From positions 1 through 64,000 of the forward strand of contig JAQOWT010000010.1 in NCBI GenBank assembly GCA_030407085.1: a DNA stretch of 64,000 nt. Reading direction: 5' to 3'. The stretch's first letter is position 1. The number at the start of each line of letters is the position of its first letter. Of the stretch, positions 1 through 11,837 are shown piece by piece. Made by a program: the position numbers and the translations under genes. Origin of the DNA: Trichopria drosophilae. Lineage: Eukaryota; Arthropoda; Insecta; Hymenoptera; Diapriidae. The notes below the pieces were generated by a model, which was not told where the DNA came from, ran no database searches, and saw nothing but the letters and a program-made list of their open reading frames with translations.

Positions 1-3000
1 TTTACGATAATGTTATTTATGTTATCTAAATTCTTTTACTATCATCTGTATATTCAAAAAGAAAAAATTATTAAAAGGAATAACAAGTTTCTCGTATTGT
101 TCGAATTTACTCTACATATTATATTTATTTTAATGCCATGAAATATAAATAATCCGAATTAAAAATTCTTGCATTAAAAAAATATGTGTTTGTTGTAAAT
201 TTTAAAAAACGGTTGATTTACTAATGGAATGATATTACTTTAGCTGTCATTTGATTTATACAATAACTTAATACCATAGTTTAAATGCAACTCTCTGGCC
301 GATAATGAAATTTAAATAGACAAATTGCTTGATAATTTAATATCTACCTGCATTATGTATATTCTGAGAAAAAAAATACAGTAAAAAAGTTGAACTCTGG
401 TTCGAGAATAAATATTTCATTGCAGTGATTTTCCAGATGAGACGTAAGCAAAAGAATTTTTTAGAAGGATATTTAATTACAATTTGAGATTTATTATTAT
501 AAAATTCTATGTAATTTATACGATTTCAAGGAGTTCAATCAGTTATAAATTCTTGATTCAAATCGCATTCAATTTTTTGTTAGTACTATTTTGATAAGAT
601 ATTACAATTAGATACATGGTCTTTAATTTTTGTCTGTATATTTTAATTCAAAATAGTGATCAATAGATAGCCAATTATAATTACAAAATTTCATCAGATT
701 TCACGTATTCTCATTACCGTGCGTTTACGTGAGATATTGCGTAATTTGAAAATAAGTGTCAGTTAGTGTGTCCATATAAGTGTACCCAAACAAATTTCAT
801 TTAAGTGTACCAAATTTACATTTCCATTTAAGTGTTTACAACACTTTTTGGACTCTTGTGTATTGAACGCTTAAATAAAGTGTACCATTTCCGACAGAGC
901 ACTGCTATATGTAATTGGAAATTGGTTTGAAAATTAAAAACATTTCACATTCAAAATTTTGAATCAAAAGTCATTTTGTTGCTTTTTCTTTTCGAAAATT
1001 AACTTTTTGTAATTGAAAATGAATCAATTACGAAATGAACATAATTTTAATATTTTTCCGGTGCAAAGCGGAAGTTACTTTTTTTTTTATAGATTCATTT
1101 GAATTAAAATGAAAGAATCATTAAGGACATCGTATTCAAATGACATTCACCAGACTTTAATTGTTGTATTGATTTATTTTAAATTCATTTGGATTGAAGC
1201 ATGGATTATTTTGCTAAGTCATGTATTGAAATGGATTCATTAATTCCAGTAATTACACTGTTATTATTTATGGATTCGATTGTATTAAAAAATTCATCAT
1301 TTCAATCGTCATTCTGTAATTCAGATGGATTCACGAATTTGACCTTTTTCGATTATTATTTATAGTAGTTTCGGCAACGATATTATTTATGTATTCCTTG
1401 GATTCATTTGGATTCATATTTTTTGTATTAAAAATAATAGTGAAGTATTTTTGGAATTCAAATGTATTCGAAAATTTCAAAATAGCGTATTTCAAAAGCG
1501 AAAAAATTAATCCAAGTCATTACATTTCAATACAATTACGATTGCTGGGAAAGGCGGCGCTGCTATATACCGACTCGTTATTTTAATTCAAATTCGTTTT
1601 TCCTCTGACGGCGTATTTTCAATAAAAAAGCATATTTTTCAGAAAAAAAAATTCATTTATTTTACATTAAAAAATGTATTAACAATTGATACAATAACGA
1701 AAGAAAACTAAGCAAGAATAAATGTTGTAGATAACAAAGTGGACTGTATGAGTCAGTACAAAAATTTCTTGTGTACTACACGCTCGTTTTTACCACTATT
1801 TTTCTGGAAATTTTGACGTTTACGTTCGTAAAAAAAATGCATTAAAAAATGCCTAAAATGTATTTGGGGGACTTGACTTTATATTTACTTTTTGTTTAAT
1901 ATGAATATTTTAGGTTAGGAACTGTCGTTATCGACCAGAGCTCCTTAAGGGCATGCCGTACGTGTCCAGTCTATAATGTAGGATTTAACGATAAAAAATG
2001 TCAATTAAAATACGATTGATAATTACTTTTTCAAAATTCGGGTGAATCGAGCTTCAATTGGTAATTACTTCATGTAATACCCTACCAAATATAAAATAAA
2101 TTCGTGATGAGAAACTGACCGAGAATTTTATGAAAAATGTAAAAATCATCTTTTTAATTACCAAGTGCGTTTGACTTCACCTGAATTTTAAAAAAGCGAT
2201 TCATTTTTAATTTACATATTTTTTTTCCACCTTATAGTTATAACCTTTTGTTATACATATATCCTTAATATTTCATTGCAGATTTTTCCAGATGAGACGT
2301 CAAGCAAAGAATTTTTAGAAGTGATATTTATTTACTAATTTGAGATTTATTATTAAAATTCTATGTAATTTATACGAATTCAAGAGTGTCTAATCAGTTA
2401 TAAATTCTTGATCAAATCCGCATTTCAATTTTTGTTAGTTACTTTTTGAAAAGATATTGCAATTAATACATCGGTCTTTAATTGTGTCTGTATATTTAAT
2501 TCAAAAATAGGGATCAATAGATGGCCAATTACTTAGTGGATTTGACAATTCTACATTCTGGTTAAAGTGTCTCAATAATATTAATATAAAATCCAAATGG
2601 CTTTGTCCATCCCATTTTACTTTAATTTAAGCATATTAATGATTTTCAAATTATAAAATATTGCATACAGTTGGAGAAATGCCACATATGACACGAAAAT
2701 TTAAAAGTATATACATATGAGAAAATCCCATAAACTTTTAAATTTGTGTGGTCACTGTGTATTTTTCCATCTGTGTATTTTTTATACTTTTAAAGGGATT
2801 ATTATTGAAATCATTAAACTCATAACTATAAATTATATTCCGTATATAAATATCACGCGTCTATTTATTTACTAATTCACATTCACATATTCGGATTTCC
2901 CTCACCACCATTGAAGGGTACCGAATTTCATCCCTGGTTAAGACAATTTTATTGTGAATTTAAATTACATGATCATTAATATCAGTGATTAGTAACCAGG

Positions 3001-5648
3001 GGATTGGTGGCACTTCTTGTTTTTTTTTAAAGTGGAAAGATTCTGACTGTAGCCATAAATGAAAACCACTTTTCCCACAATCCTTTAGTTGAAAGTGTCA
3101 AATGTGAGTGACGAAATGCAGCTCAAGTTTGTATTATATTATATCGAGTGCGTGTGTTTGATATAATTGAAAAATTTTGAGTGCGAGGGTGTAAGAAAGT
3201 AATTTAATTACCGAAAAGCCCATCAATACGAAGGTTCGTATTACAAAAAAAATGTATAAAATAAATACAGATGAAATAATAGGGAATTATTTATATAAAT
3301 TATCAGATTTTATGTTTACTTTTTGTTTAATATGAATATTTTAGGTTGGAACTAACGTTATCGACAGGGCCTCTTAAGAGCATGCCGTACTGTTCAGTCT
3401 ATAATATAGGATTTTAACGATAAAAAATGTCAATTAAAAACGATTGATAATTACTTTTTCAAAATTCGGGTGATCGAGCTCAATTGGTAATTACTTCATG
3501 TAATACCCTGCCAAATATAAAATAAATTCGTTGAGAACTGACCGAGAATTTTATGAAAAATGTAAAAATCAACTTTTTAATTACCAAGTGCGTTTGCTCA
3601 CCTGAATTTTAAAAAAGCGATTCATTTTTAATTTACATTTTTTTTGCATAAATTTCCTACCTTATCGACTACATAAGGTAAAATGCGCATAGTTTGAATT
3701 CATTCAAAATGTAGGTTTTTTTATAAAATTATGAAAACTATTTATGAGAATTATGCAATTGAAAACGTTAAGAATTAGTAACACCCGTGTTAGAAGTTTA
3801 AGGCAACAGAATGTAGGCTAAACTTTCCCAGTGCTCCGATAAATTTTGCAAAGAATATTTTACATCTTCCAAGGCAGCCGTGAGAATTTAATCAAACAAC
3901 AATTCCACCTTATAATTTGAATATGAATCCAAATGAATCCAAGGAATACATAAATAATATCGTTGCCGAAACTACTATAAATAATCGAAAAAGGCCAAAT
4001 TCGTGAATCCATCTGAATACAAATGACGATTGAAAATGATAATTTTTTAATACAATCGAATCCATAAATAATAACAGTTAATATCTGGAATTAATGAATC
4101 CATTTCAATACATGACTTAGCAAAATAATGCCTGCTTTAATCCAAATGAATTTAAAATAAATCAATACAACAATTAAAGTCTGGTGAATTCATTTGAATA
4201 CGATGTCTTAATGATTCTTCATTTTAATTCAAATGAATCTATAAAAAAAAATAACTGCCGCTTTGCACCGGAAAAATATGAAAATTATGTTCATTTCGTA
4301 ATTATTCATTTCAATTACAAAAAGTTATTTTCGAAAATAAAAGCCACAAATGACTTTTGATTCAAAATTTGGAATGTGAAATGTTTATTGCAAACCAATT
4401 TCCAATTACATTTAGCAGTGCTCTGCCGGAAATGGTACACTTTATTTAAACGTTCAATACACAAGAGTCCAAAAAGTATTGTACACTTAAAATGAAATGT
4501 ATTTGTAACACTTATTGGACACCTAACTGACACTTATTTTCAAATTTACGCAATATCTCGTAAACGGTATGAGATACGTGAAATCTGATGAAATTTTGCC
4601 ATGATGTGCGATGATTCAGCTGACATACATAATTAAAAAATTGCATAATTTTAGAAATTGAAAATTTTGAAAATTCTCGAATCAATATAGAGATCAAATA
4701 ATTTAGAAAAATAATTATAATATTTATTTTACCAACAAAAATATCTACTATCTACATGCCATTCGTTCTTTTCAAAAGTCGATAAGCAAATTATTACAAA
4801 AATGTAAAATATGGTAATAAATTTAGCAGATTATTTTTATCTACACAATTCATAAAGGCTCCACGTTCAAACTATTTGTTTAGTTTCGCAATCATCTTTT
4901 ACAATAAGGAGGTGGTCGAGTGATTACGGCACGAAGTTGTTGTGCGGGAGAGCGTAATTTTTAAAAAATCACTTGAATTAAATAAATGAAAAAAATTCAA
5001 GTTTCTAAATATAAAAAATAAATATGCAATTGCATCGATCTTTTCAAATTTAGAGTTAAAATTTAAAAATAAATTTCAAAAATCAGGTGATTGTCTCAAG
5101 AGGGTATATATACCATTCGCAGTGTAAACTAGTTCCGTGACACTGAATTTTTCGCATTTTTGTTATGCATTCTTTACTTTCGGAGGTGGAAATTAGTAAT
5201 AAATGACGCATGATAATTTATAGTACATTTAATGGTTTTATAATAATGCCTTTAAAAGTATAAAAATACACACATGGAGAAATACCCAGTGACACACAAA
5301 TTTAAAATTTTATGGGATTTTCTCATATGTATATACTTTTACTTTTTTGTGTCAATGTGTATTTCTCCATCTGTATGCAATTTTTATAATTTGAAAATCA
5401 TTAGTATGCTTAAATTAAAGTAAAATGGGGTTACAAAGCCATTAGTAAAATCAACCGTTTTTTAAATTACAACAAACACATATTTTTTAATGCAAGATTT
5501 AATTCGGATTATTTATATTTCATGGCATTAAATTAAATATAATATGTAGTATTCAACAATACGAGAAACTTGTTATTCTTTAATATTTTCTTTTGAATAT
5601 ACAGATGATAGTAAAAGAATTTAATAACATAAATAACATTATCGTAAA
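1..5648. repeat. Composite foldback repeat with nested inverted and direct copies
   Basis: The outer ends are inverted copies: 1-230 matches the reverse complement of 5437-5648. A second inner pair, 685-1410 and 3905-4605, is also inverted. In addition 415-680 repeats directly at 2272-2535, 1882-2228 repeats directly at 3312-3642, and 2590-2810 is inverted relative to 5235-5440. No coding ORF of note lies inside; the short ORFs look like chance. The left arm begins at the first base of the window, so the element may extend outside. The structure fits a non-autonomous foldback or composite MITE, but no terminal motif or target duplication can be assigned. Confidence 0.75.
4909..4960 (+). other. 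Possible tRNA box-A-like fragment
   Basis: The stretch GTGGTCGAGTGATTACGGCA resembles the D-arm/box A of tRNA-Leu or tRNA-Ser genes. No matching box B or acceptor stem follows, so at most this is a decayed SINE head. Very uncertain. Confidence 0.15.
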
Positions 5649-5794
5649 ATTACATATATCGCTTTTGAGATATATCATAAGAAATGTACTCGACTAAATA
5701 ATATTGTTAAAATAATTAATACTGAATAGTAATAATATTATACCTATAGACAGAATATATAAAACTACTATAAAAAAAAAAAAAAAAAAATTGA

Positions 5795-5870
5795 AATTTG
5801 CTAGGCTTGAACTCTCGAACACCAGTACGAAAGGCAAGCGCATGTACCACGGAACCACCGAAGGTGATAC
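5795..5870 (-). repeat. tRNA-like sequence (SINE head or tRNA pseudogene)
   Basis: Read on the minus strand, this carries a box-A-like TGGTTCCGTGG and a box-B-like GAGTTCAAGCC at roughly tRNA spacing. It is followed within about 10 bases by a long T run (A run at 5771-5790 on the plus strand) that would stop RNA polymerase III. The acceptor stem does not pair convincingly, so a tRNA-derived SINE or pseudogene is more likely than a working tRNA. It sits at the truncated end of the neighbouring Ty3/gypsy element. Confidence 0.45.
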
Positions 5871-5919
5871 GGTGAAAAGTTGAAAGAATGCACATGTTCT
5901 TCCGTCGGTCGTCATTTGT

Positions 5920-7362
5920 TTAAATTTTTCGTGCGCCTCTGCTATATTCCTCCCCGCCGTTCAGCTCAGCCGGCCGAAGCGTGCCGAAGGCAGATGCGCA
6001 CGGGAGGTTGCGCGTGAAATAGACACCATCTGAGAGCACTGTTCCAGTGTCGATCAGGGCATTCATCGAAACGTTTCCAACTTTTACCGTTTTACAACAT
6101 TTTTTCGTTACCTGCAGAGCACCGGTACAATTATTCGCCAACGCCTCATTTTCGGTCTTACACTTCGATGCAATGTGGCCAAAACCGTTGCACTTGAAGC
6201 ACTTTAATCCTTTCTTCTTCGAAGGACAATTTGCGCTGATATGGCCGTCTTCGCCACAGCTGAAACAACGTACCTCTTTCCCTTTGGTGGACGGACGTCT
6301 CTTCATTTCTCTTTGAAACGGTTTCGTCTCTGTCTTCGCGGTATCGTTCTTCCCTTTGAACGATCTTTCCTCGGAACTAACTTTGCGCATTTTCTCGAAA
6401 ATCTTCAGCTTCTCCTTGAATTCGCGAAGATCCTTGATTCCGTACAAACTTGCCTTGGTGATTGCCTCGCCTCCAATGCCATCTATCACATATTGCATGA
6501 GAGACTCGTTATCAATGTCACCTTTCAATGCAAGTCCTTTCATCGCAAGGAAATATTCCTGAGTCGTTTCTTCCTTTTTGATTTTACGGCATCTTAATTG
6601 CTCATGCAATTCTGCACCTGTTACTTTAGTAGTAAATTCGCTTCTTAAACTTTTTTTTAATTTGTTCCAAGAATTTATTCCACTTTCACTTTGGACAAAC
6701 AGTTTCGCTATTCCAGTTATTGAGCGCTTGGCGAAAACAAATGTTTGCAGATCGTCCCACTCAAACATTATCGATGCTTCTTCAAAATCCGATATCCACC
6801 GATCTATCGGGAAATTGTCACTGCCATTAAAGGGACGAATAGTATCTTCGACGTTTTTGAATCCGAGCGAGAATTTGTTCCTGGCTTGTGTTCTTTGAGG
6901 CGCGCGCAAGGGCCGTTCTTGGTCTTCATCGTCGCTCTTATTTCTGTTGCTTCGTTCTTCGTTTTCTTGATCGTCATCTCCTTGTTCTTCTCCTTCTGTA
7001 TCGTCTTCAGTGCGAACGAGAGAATCAAGAGCCGTTAACGCATTGACGATTTTTATTCTCAATTCTTCTTTCGTTCCAGTATATCCAAGTCCGAGTAGGA
7101 CGCAGATTGTCGTCAATTCTCCAAGCGAAAAAGCTCCGCAAAAATCTAGTTTTTCTCGGTAATCATCCGATCCCTCTGCGAATTCGAAACCTTTGAAATC
7201 TCGTAATCGTTGACGATTTTTTCGGTCGCCATCCTCCTCAAAAATAAGTTTGTGCAGTGCTTGGATCGTCGGCCGAGAAGCTACCTTGATCTTTGCACAA
7301 ATTTCCGGAATCTGTCCCAAACTTTCCATTTTCAACTTTTGTAAACGCGATCGTAACCGCAC
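5920..7362 (-). CDS. gag: Gag (plus start of protease) of a truncated Ty3/gypsy retrotransposon
   Basis: A 480-residue ORF. The middle (about residues 175-345) has the helical capsid-like pattern of retrotransposon Gag. Two CCHC zinc knuckles follow near residues 370-410 (CFSCGEDGHISANC and CFKCNGFGHIASKC), which bind genomic RNA. Near residue 437 the motif ALIDTG is the active-site start of a retropepsin-type protease, so the frame would have continued as Gag-Pro. It does not: after this motif the protein runs into unrelated sequence and stops, and no RT, RNase H, integrase or second LTR is present. The codon at 7360-7362 is used as the start because the leader and primer site lie upstream on this strand. 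A defective copy that could only move with help from elsewhere. Confidence 0.85.
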   Translation of the reverse strand: MRLRSRLQKLKMESLGQIPEICAKIKVASRPTIQALHKLIFEEDGDRKNRQRLRDFKGFEFAEGSDDYREKLDFCGAFSLGELTTICVLLGLGYTGTKEELRIKIVNALTALDSLVRTEDDTEGEEQGDDDQENEERSNRNKSDDEDQERPLRAPQRTQARNKFSLGFKNVEDTIRPFNGSDNFPIDRWISDFEEASIMFEWDDLQTFVFAKRSITGIAKLFVQSESGINSWNKLKKSLRSEFTTKVTGAELHEQLRCRKIKKEETTQEYFLAMKGLALKGDIDNESLMQYVIDGIGGEAITKASLYGIKDLREFKEKLKIFEKMRKVSSEERSFKGKNDTAKTETKPFQREMKRRPSTKGKEVRCFSCGEDGHISANCPSKKKGLKCFKCNGFGHIASKCKTENEALANNCTGALQVTKKCCKTVKVGNVSMNALIDTGTVLSDGVYFTRNLPCASAFGTLRPAELNGGEEYSRGARKI

Positions 7363-7968
7363 GGCACGCTGCGTTCCACCACGATTTTTCTGCGTCGCAC
7401 ACTTTTGCGTTTATGACGTCACTCCGTTCCGCGAGTATAGACGCGATCAACGCGAGTGTCACTATCTGTCCTTTTTCGTCGTACGATACCGTTGCGCACG
7501 CTTCGCGCGCCGATTCTCAATATGGCCGCCCGAAGTCGTTTTTTTTTCCCGCTTCGTTGTTGAACGGCACAATGGCGATTTCCAATGATTTTTCTTTCGA
7601 TTCACACTTCACCGCACTTTGACACTAAGCCACTAAATTCCCGAGACACTGCTTTCTTCTATACAATACTTGCGTCGGCTTTTATTTTCTAAGCGAATCG
7701 TCCCGTAGAGCTTACTATTTTTGGCTTTTCGTCCTTTGGCGTTCCTATTTTTGGCTCGTCTTCTCGTCCTTCTTTAATCAGTCGTCAACCGATTCGTCTT
7801 ATCGTCGTCCTTCGGCCGAACGTCTACCGATTCGTCTTATCGTCGTCTTTCGGCCGATCGTCTTCTGATTCCTCTTATCATCGTCTTTCTGCACCTTGAA
7901 AATTCCGTGACTTCCGCACACACGATACACGATCACACTCGTCGTCGTAGTTATCCGGTAATTTCTCG
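7363..7968 (-). other. Untranslated leader of the Ty3/gypsy element
   Basis: About 600 bases between the primer-binding site and the Gag start on the minus strand. It would contain the packaging signal of the element. ORFs here on the other strand are shadows. No further feature seen. Confidence 0.5.
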
Positions 7969-7986
7969 ATCCCGGACGAGCCCCCA
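7969..7986 (-). promoter_or_regulatory. Primer-binding site (tRNA-Pro type)
   Basis: On the minus strand this reads TGGGGGCTCGTCCGGGAT, the 18-base sequence known from murine leukaemia-type retroviruses that pairs with the 3' end of tRNA-Pro. It starts four bases inside the LTR, the normal place for priming minus-strand DNA synthesis. Confidence 0.85.
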
Positions 7987-7990
7987 AAAT

Positions 7991-8265
7991 TGTGGGAATT
8001 TTGGGAAAGAAACCAAAGCTTACCCCTCAACTCAGATTAAATATAAGAAAAGATTTATTTTCAACACATAAAAGGGATGTCGTCGTTACATTCGTGCCCT
8101 GTGCGCGCGCGATACAATCTGCCGTCCTCCTCCCTATATCCCGCACGCGTACCGCTCCGTGTCGCCTCGATCGCGCACCAGCCAATCCGAATCACCCGCC
8201 AAATCATACTGAGCGCGAGAATTCAAAAACGCTCACCACATATATTCATTACAATTTCCCGTACA
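7991..8265 (-). repeat. 5' LTR of the truncated Ty3/gypsy element
   Basis: A 275 bp block bounded on the plus strand by TGTGGGAA and TTCCCGTACA, i.e. TG...CA ends with a short inverted repeat. It abuts the tRNA-Pro primer site. It holds an AATAAA polyadenylation signal in minus orientation close to the inner end. No second copy exists in the window, so the element is truncated on its 3' side. Confidence 0.75.
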
Positions 8266-9405
8266 GAGCCTGAATTTTGAAAAATCAATTCAATCTTTTT
8301 TAATTTAAGTTTCTTTGTGAAAAGATCTACCTTATCGACATAACCGTACGGAATCCCCTTAAAGGTCCGCGCATATGATAAATTGATAATTAATTATTCC
8401 TTAGACTAGTTTTCTCTGGCCTTAATTATTCTGCTATAACTTTATTATTATATTTGATACAATTTGTGATTATTATATGATAACAAGTTTTTTTTTTCAA
8501 AATGAAGGTCCGGATTCTTCAAAATATTTATTATTTTACACAAATTCTTTTCTTACGTGCTAATAAATAATTATTGTCTTTTCTGGCATGAAATATTACA
8601 GAAACTTTGTAACTCCCAGAATAAGAATTTGATATTGGATTGTCGAATTTCAAAATGGTAGATGCAATGTATCAGATAAACTATTAAAAATGACAGAATT
8701 TTTCATTTAAAAATTATTATCCTATTCTACATGCGATTTTCATAATTGAAAACCGGTAACTTTCATTACAAGCTAAATACCTGCTGCAATAATGTATTGT
8801 TCAAATAGTTCATTGTTAATTTGGAAGATAAAAAATGCAGCGAAGATTCAAATCGAATTGGATTTAAAATTCCTTCCTAATAAATGAATTCGTTAACATT
8901 TAAAACCTTAGAAATCGTTTATAATACGGACTTATAAAAAACTAGTTACGTTAACCTATTAGTTATTTTGAGAATGACTGACTTTTTCCAAATATTGACA
9001 TATTGGACGAAAAAGTTGATTCGAATACTTTATATTAGAAATCACACGTAGAATATGATAATGTTTTTTAAATTAAAAATTCTTCCATTTTTTGGTGCTT
9101 TATCTACCATATTGGATCCGCCATTTTGAGATTCGAAAATCCAATATAAAATTCATATTGCTGGAGTTACAAAATTACTGTAATATTTCATCCATGAATT
9201 CAATTCAAATTTTTTGCAGATTTTATTAATTTTTTGAGAAGTGAGGGTTTTATGTCAATCACCCTAATTTTGCAACGTACGTTCTCTAATTATTCTATTA
9301 AAATAAATGTGCTGCAATAAGCTGAGGTCTATCTTAATTTTTATCACAATAATCAATTTTCAATGATCCCATTGAGACTTTCATTCTGATAAAAAATTAT
9401 TTCAG
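8266..9405. repeat. Foldback-like element in the presumed intron upstream of the BEN-like exons
   Basis: The blocks at about 8588-8665 and 9105-9205 are inverted copies of each other (for example GGCATGAAATATTACAG pairs with CTGTAATATTTCATCC). The segment 8270-8390 resembles a piece of the repeat seen near 2170-2230 and 3600-3680. No exon could be recognised here, although the next exon needs an upstream partner. Confidence 0.5.
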
Positions 9406-9628
9406 CCATATTCCTGTCATTAACACAATTAATATAGGTTCTAGACTTATAACAGAAGAGATGGTCATCAATGCCTTGGAAATTGTAAACCGTGCTAAGG
9501 AGTCCCCTAAGCGATTTGGCCACCTCCTTAATCCACCTCCAGTACCATCCGTAAAATCAAAAGTGAAACAAGTGACAAAAACAGAACTATTCAAACCTCC
9601 CTCCCAGTTGGCCGCTGATCAACAACAA
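9406..9628 (+). CDS. Exon of BEN-like/SR-rich gene (upstream of BEN-like domain)
   Basis: An open segment between the acceptor TTATTTCAG and the donor CAA|GTAAAA. It encodes about 74 residues including LITEEMVINALEIV and a proline/lysine-rich stretch, with no recognisable domain. It enters carrying one base of a split codon and leaves in phase 0, which matches the phase of the next exon at 10407, so the two join without a frameshift. The ATG at 9461 is in frame, but the frame is open back to the acceptor, so the true start probably lies in an upstream exon that I could not find. Moderately sure that this is a coding exon. Confidence 0.6.
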
Positions 9629-9689
9629 GTAAAATATTCTTATAATCTTCCAAACTTGTGCTGTAAAAACCGGGTATACCCTTAACGAG

Positions 9690-10230
9690 GATTCTAAAGT
9701 GGTCAGCCGATGAGGCAGTAATCTACCCCATTTTCTGGGTATTAACCATTTTAAGGAAAAAAGGACAGGAAATTTTCCCCCGCGTTAATGACGAATATGT
9801 CTGTTTGCGGGTCGGCTCTCGGGTGGAGAGGTACAGGACAGAGACAGACATTACAAGACAGAACTATAGGCACACACAACACCCACCCAGAGCCAGTCCC
9901 CCCCTACCCCAATATCGGTACCACCAGCAGATTCGACGGTCTGTGCCTTAGCGAGTACGACGCGGAGCTTATCCCCTCTTTATCCGAGATAAGACCCACG
10001 ACGTACCGACCGCGGATAAGACGCTGACGGTACCGATAACTGCCGACGGGGGTCGGCAGCGGTCCCAAATTCGTACCTTCGCCCAGCAAAGTTCCCCGGT
10101 TATTCCACACTGGACATAAGCAGAGAAAATTGCAGGACGGGGATTCGAACTCGGGCCCTTCGCGACGTTCAGTTCGGGCGGACTAAGACTGACGCCTTAG
10201 CCCGCACGACCATCACGACGACTATTTTTC
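9690..10230 (-). repeat. tRNA-derived SINE in an intron
   Basis: A GC-rich island in AT-rich intron DNA. On the minus strand the head near 10136-10222 has a box-A-like region (TGGTCGTGCGGGCTAAGGC) and a clear box B (GAGTTCGAATCCC), i.e. an internal polymerase III promoter. The body runs leftwards through GC-rich sequence to about 9690. Short ORFs in this stretch on both strands are by-products. The intron position between two phase-0 splice sites is harmless to the host gene. Confidence 0.65.
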
Positions 10231-10406
10231 AAATTTTTTCTTTACTAGGATTCTCTAAAATATCTTTAAATATTGTAGCCTTATAACATTTCTGCAAAAA
10301 GATTGCATTAAATAAAATATGAAATATTATTAGGCCCGCGCAAGTTTGACATTAAAATATGTAAGATTTATTCCTGATGTTATTATTTAAAGTTGTTTAT
10401 TCTCAG

Positions 10407-10617
10407 AATAAAGAACTGATGCCTGGCTCTGAAGTCTTTATTTCTAAACAGTACCACACATATTTGAAGGTTCATCACAGTGATGATTCAAAGGAGATGG
10501 TTCGACGCCTTCTAAAATTAACCGTAGGTGAAGAAAAATTAAAATTCATGTGTGCCCTTGGAATGGGAAAAACTGTACATAAGGGGATTCCAAGCAACGT
10601 TTATGAAGCTGTGTTCT
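10407..10617 (+). CDS. Exon encoding most of a BEN-like domain
   Basis: Bounded by the acceptor TTTATTCTCAG and the donor TTCT|GTATGT. It encodes about 70 residues that resemble a BEN domain: a start like PGSEVFISKQYHTYL, a helix with MVRRLLKLTVGEEKL, then ALGMG and a final helix VYEAVF. BEN domains bind DNA or chromatin proteins and occur in insect transcriptional regulators. The exon leaves one base of a split codon, and the exon at 11362 begins with the other two, giving a continuous helix (AVF then YYVSKYAK). That phase match supports both the splice sites and the domain call. The apparent stop just after the donor is intronic. Confidence 0.65.
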
Positions 10618-10689
10618 GTATGTCATGATATTGCTTTGTTATAACAAAATAATCCAAGTTTATTGAACTTCCTTTATTCATTAACTTTA

Positions 10690-10900
10690 TAATTAACCCA
10701 TTAACTCCCGAATGGACAGCATTTTTCAATTATTTAAACTATTATTTTATTATCGAAAGATCCGAACAATATCGATGTTAGTCCATATTTCGATGTTTTC
10801 GGGGTCGCTCTTTAATATTCTCAGGTCAATCTTCCGAAAACTTTTTAGAGTAAGTTAAAATATTTCTAAAAGTTTTTGAAAATATAAAAATAATGTGAAA
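10690..10900 (+). repeat. Partial MITE, family with TTAACCCATTAA terminus
   Basis: Starts with TTAACCCATTAACTCCCGAA, the same terminus seen in related copies at 15490-15516 (inverted), 22937 and 50155-50178 (inverted). Its inner part (ttttcggggtcgctcttt) matches, inverted, sequence near 16980-17010. Only one half is present. Confidence 0.55.
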
Positions 10901-11184
10901 AAATTCCAGTGTGTTTTTTGATGAATTTTGAGTTCTTTTCATTCTTATGTTTTGCTTTTGATAGCTCATAGTTTTTTTGTTAAAACGACCTGAAAGTTTT
11001 GAAATATATTTTCATGTCGGATGCCATTTTGGGAAGGTTACAATGAAATGGGACGATGAAGTACAATTTTTTCTTTAAATTCAACTATTTTATCCACCTT
11101 TGTACATAATTTCAATATAATCCCAATATTCTAACCGCTCAAAAAAAGTGTGCACGACTCGCAGCACTTCTTTACACCTACTAA

Positions 11185-11345
11185 GACGAAAAGTACTCTC
11201 TCAATTTGAAACAGTAAAAAGTCACTGATTCCAGTGAAAAAGGAGCCACTATTTTGAAACAATGACTCCTTTTTCACTGAAAATCAATGACTATACACTG
11301 TTTCTCAGTGAGTTTCACTGCTTCAAATTGAGAGAGTATATTTCG
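11185..11345. repeat. Short hairpin MITE just upstream of an exon
   Basis: TACTCTCTCAATTTGAAACA at about 11192 is mirrored by CTTCAAATTGAGAGAGTA ending near 11340, with matching inner arms containing CACTG and TTTTTCACTG. The arms of about 70 bp could form a near-perfect hairpin. It ends about 20 bases before the acceptor at 11361, so it lies over the likely branch-point and polypyrimidine region. Confidence 0.7.
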
Positions 11346-11361
11346 GTGTTTCATATTTCAG

Positions 11362-11616
11362 ATTACGTCTCGAAATATGCAAAACCGCTATTGACAAAAC
11401 CGAAGTACCACCGAACCATAAACCTATTATGTGGAGGTATTCGCAATCCACACCTTCCTAAAGAGGAAACGAACTCTGTATCTCACGACGGTAGTACTGA
11501 AACGCTTTCGTCAACTGGTTTAACAGCTGCGAAACAAAATCAAGACAATTGTTTATCATCGACGATGAAGATACAAAGCTCCCCCTCACTATCGTCCACT
11601 GAAAAAAATGAGTCTG
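11362..11616 (+). CDS. Exon: end of BEN-like domain and serine/threonine-rich linker
   Basis: Begins after CATATTTCAG with two bases that complete the split codon from 10617. It encodes YVSKYAKPLLTKPKYH and then a low-complexity linker rich in Ser, Thr and Asn. The frame runs to a TAA at 11637-11639. If the gene continues, a phase-1 donor GGTCCG at 11616/11617 would join to the acceptor at 11837 in the right frame; this donor is weak. Otherwise the protein simply ends at 11639 and the SR exon belongs to an alternative transcript. The 5' splice choice is therefore inference. Confidence 0.55.
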
Positions 11617-11837
11617 GTCCGTATTCAACTGCATCATAACTAGTATCTGATAGAAACTTTTGTAGTATTAGATAATGTTGTAGTAGTAATAAATATAACT
11701 TGACGTTGCTGACGCGTATTTTTCCTACTACAAATAGTATCTAATACAATGCTTAGGTAGTAATTACATGCCAATTGTTGTTGTTGGGGCATATTCAAGT
11801 ATTACAAGTAGTATTTAATAGTATTATCTTTTCTCAG

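Noticed and set aside
6047..7622. Several plus-strand ORFs of 68-118 residues
   Set aside because: They are antisense shadows of the Gag gene and leader on the minus strand.
10136..10222. Functional tRNA gene on the minus strand
   Set aside because: Internal promoter boxes are present, but stems do not fold as a tRNA and the sequence continues into a GC-rich SINE body.
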